Origin: Clostridiaceae bacterium AM27-36LB
Lineage (GTDB): Bacteria > Bacillota > Clostridia > Lachnospirales > Lachnospiraceae
DNA: 64,000 nucleotides
NCBI GenBank assembly: GCA_003480725.1
Contig: QUJQ01000002.1
Span: forward strand, 66,744-130,743
Direction of reading: 5' to 3'
Shown in pieces: positions 63,001 to 64,000 of this stretch. A program made the translations under genes and the position numbers. Under the pieces are notes generated by a model that did not search any database, was not told the DNA's origin, and saw only the letters and a program-made list of their open reading frames with translations. The first letter of the stretch is position 1; each line of letters begins with the position of its first letter.

Positions 63001-63280
63001 GCTCATTGGGATTGGCAACGGCATTTTTGAAAAAATCATCCCACTCTGTGTCTGAAAACTGATAGTTATTCAGTTCTTCTAATTTCTTACGGAGATTGGC
63101 AATCAGATCTTTCTCCGTGTGAATCGGAAGATATTCATATCCCTGTTCACAGAGCAGACGGATAAATTCCTGTTCCAGTTCCGCTTCGCTCTGGTAACTG
63201 TCAGAACGCTTCTTGACTGACTCATATTCTGTGACAACGGTATTCTCCGAAGTCTCCGCTACAATATTAAAGTACGGCAC
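60056..63280 (-). CDS. hsdR: Type I restriction endonuclease subunit R
   Basis: The motor and nuclease subunit of a type I restriction-modification system. It binds the HsdM-HsdS methylase and cuts unmodified DNA after ATP-driven translocation. The 1074-residue protein has the nuclease Asp156 ... Glu170-x-Lys172 motif, a DEAD-type helicase with Thr-Gly-Ser-Gly-Lys-Thr at 329-334 and Asp-Glu-Cys-His at 428-431, and a second RecA domain. The start is GTG at 63280 with AAGGAGG seven bases upstream. It lies 12 bp after hsdS and is complete, with all key residues, so the system may be active. Confidence 0.96.
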   Translation of the reverse strand: MPYFNIVAETSENTVVTEYESVKKRSDSYQSEAELEQEFIRLLCEQGYEYLPIHTEKDLIANLRKKLEELNNYQFSDTEWDDFFKNAVANPNEHIVEKTRKIQEDNVQVLTRDDGSSKNITLIDKKNIHNNRLQVINQYKVNASAENGAKHDNRYDVTVLVNGLPLVHIELKRRGVAIREAFNQINRYQRDSFWAGCGLYEYIQVFVISNGTNTKYYSNSTRRNAEKEHEKRGASKTKTSNSFEFTCFWADANNRVIPDLIDFTKTFFAKHTILNILTKYCIFTSEDMLMVMRPYQITATERILNRIEIANNYKKYGSVEGGGYIWHTTGSGKTLTSFKTARLASKLPYIDKVLFVVDRKDLDYQTMKEYDRFEKGAANSNTSTTILKRQLEDPDAHIIITTIQKLATFIKKNPGHEVYTKHIVIIFDECHRSQFGDMHTAIVKNFKKYHLFGFTGTPIFSVNSGRAKNPEFITTGQTFGDQLHSYTIVDAINDKNVLPFRVDYIKTMDVEEEITDEMVWDINREKVMMAPERIRIVTQYILEHFDQKTYRGDKTYIYNTLTNIAEVASAKRDEVEEIKQKQRISGFNSIFAVSSVPMAKLYYQEFKKQMAADPTKKLRVATIFSYGANEEESDGILDEENSEDTSALDQPSREFLEEAIKDYNEMFHTNYDTSSDKFQNYYKDVSLRMKNKELDILIVVNMFLTGFDATTMNTLWVDKNLKMHGLIQAFSRTNRILNSIKTFGNIICFRNLQKRVDSAISLFGDKNAGGIVLLQSFKDYYYGYESVDGKPMPGYVDMMEDLNNKFPLSEPQIVGEQNQKDFIALFGAILRMRNLLLSFDDFKGKELISERDLQDYLGRYQDLRDEWKRKRQESTDITDDVVFEIELIRQIEINIDYILMLVKKYHDTHCEDKEVLITINKAIDASPELRSKKQLIETFIAGINDVDDVMNEWHEYVVEQRDHDLNAIITEEKLKPEDTRKFMENAFRDGEIKTAGTDIDKLMPPISRFGGGGRAKKKQGVIDKLKAFFEKYFGIGGSATFTEPDHKTVTYDLNSQEPLSMVAEPKISYRKQSD

Positions 63281-63292
63281 ATCCTCGCCTCC

Positions 63293-64000
<708 letters not shown>

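Overview
The window looks like a chromosome segment of a low-to-mid GC, anaerobic, spore-forming Clostridia, most likely Lachnospiraceae (Blautia- or Ruminococcus-like). This is inferred from the gene set: sporulation membrane proteins (YqfC, YqfD, YlbJ, a SpoVB-like flippase, a BofC-like protein), an electron-bifurcating NfnAB pair, MinCDE together with MreBCD, SepF, and classic -35/-10 promoters with strong AGGAGG ribosome binding sites. No rRNA, tRNA, CRISPR array, prophage or insertion sequence was found. Most genes lie on the minus strand in tightly packed, often overlapping operons.

Layout from left to right. 1-3168: the 5' end of an MFS-type membrane protein running off the left edge, with a 15-bp direct repeat in its promoter; a divergent pair of uncharacterised genes (zinc-ribbon protein and membrane protein); an M23 peptidase. 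3205-9145: ylbJ on the plus strand, convergent with a minus-strand operon proB - DUF896 - fthC::proA fusion - rsmD - coaD - coiled-coil protein, plus a BofC-like gene upstream. 9194-14915: SpoVB/MurJ-like flippase, ybeY, phoH, yqfD, yqfC, a DUF2284 protein and an Lrp/AsnC regulator. 15071-20201: a MATE exporter, rlmH, small membrane proteins, an RsuA-type pseudouridine synthase and an ECF sigma/anti-sigma pair. 20443-29145: nfnB-nfnA, a zinc-ribbon/chitobiase-domain protein, ftsK, rluD-like, lspA and aroB.

29236-43208 is a cell-division and cell-shape region: sepF, yggS and an HlyD-like protein; a small P-loop protein; then mreB, mreC, mreD, a PBP2 with a roughly 245-residue insertion, minC, minD, minE, rodA, mgsA and a DacA-type carboxypeptidase; then radC and DUF4321. 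43237-55203 is a long minus-strand operon beginning with mutS and mutL, then miaA, a YnbB-like PLP enzyme, a cluster of four small zinc-ribbon/membrane proteins with visible internal duplication, and two flavoprotein oxidoreductases. 55453-59909 is a MacAB-like efflux operon with its own palindromic operators and terminator.

60056-64000 is a type I restriction-modification locus: complete hsdR and the 3' part of hsdS. The visible hsdS frame runs into at least 59 bp of a tetranucleotide repeat (AGAC on the coding strand, encoding Arg-Gln-Thr-Asp). The frame is open through the repeat and both other frames hit stop codons within 15 nt after it. This is the strongest candidate here for an unusual system: a phase-variable type I specificity subunit. 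Other points worth following are the FthC-ProA fusion, the PBP2 insertion, the zinc-ribbon paralogue cluster, and palindromes placed inside or beside the nfnAB, proB and efflux promoters.
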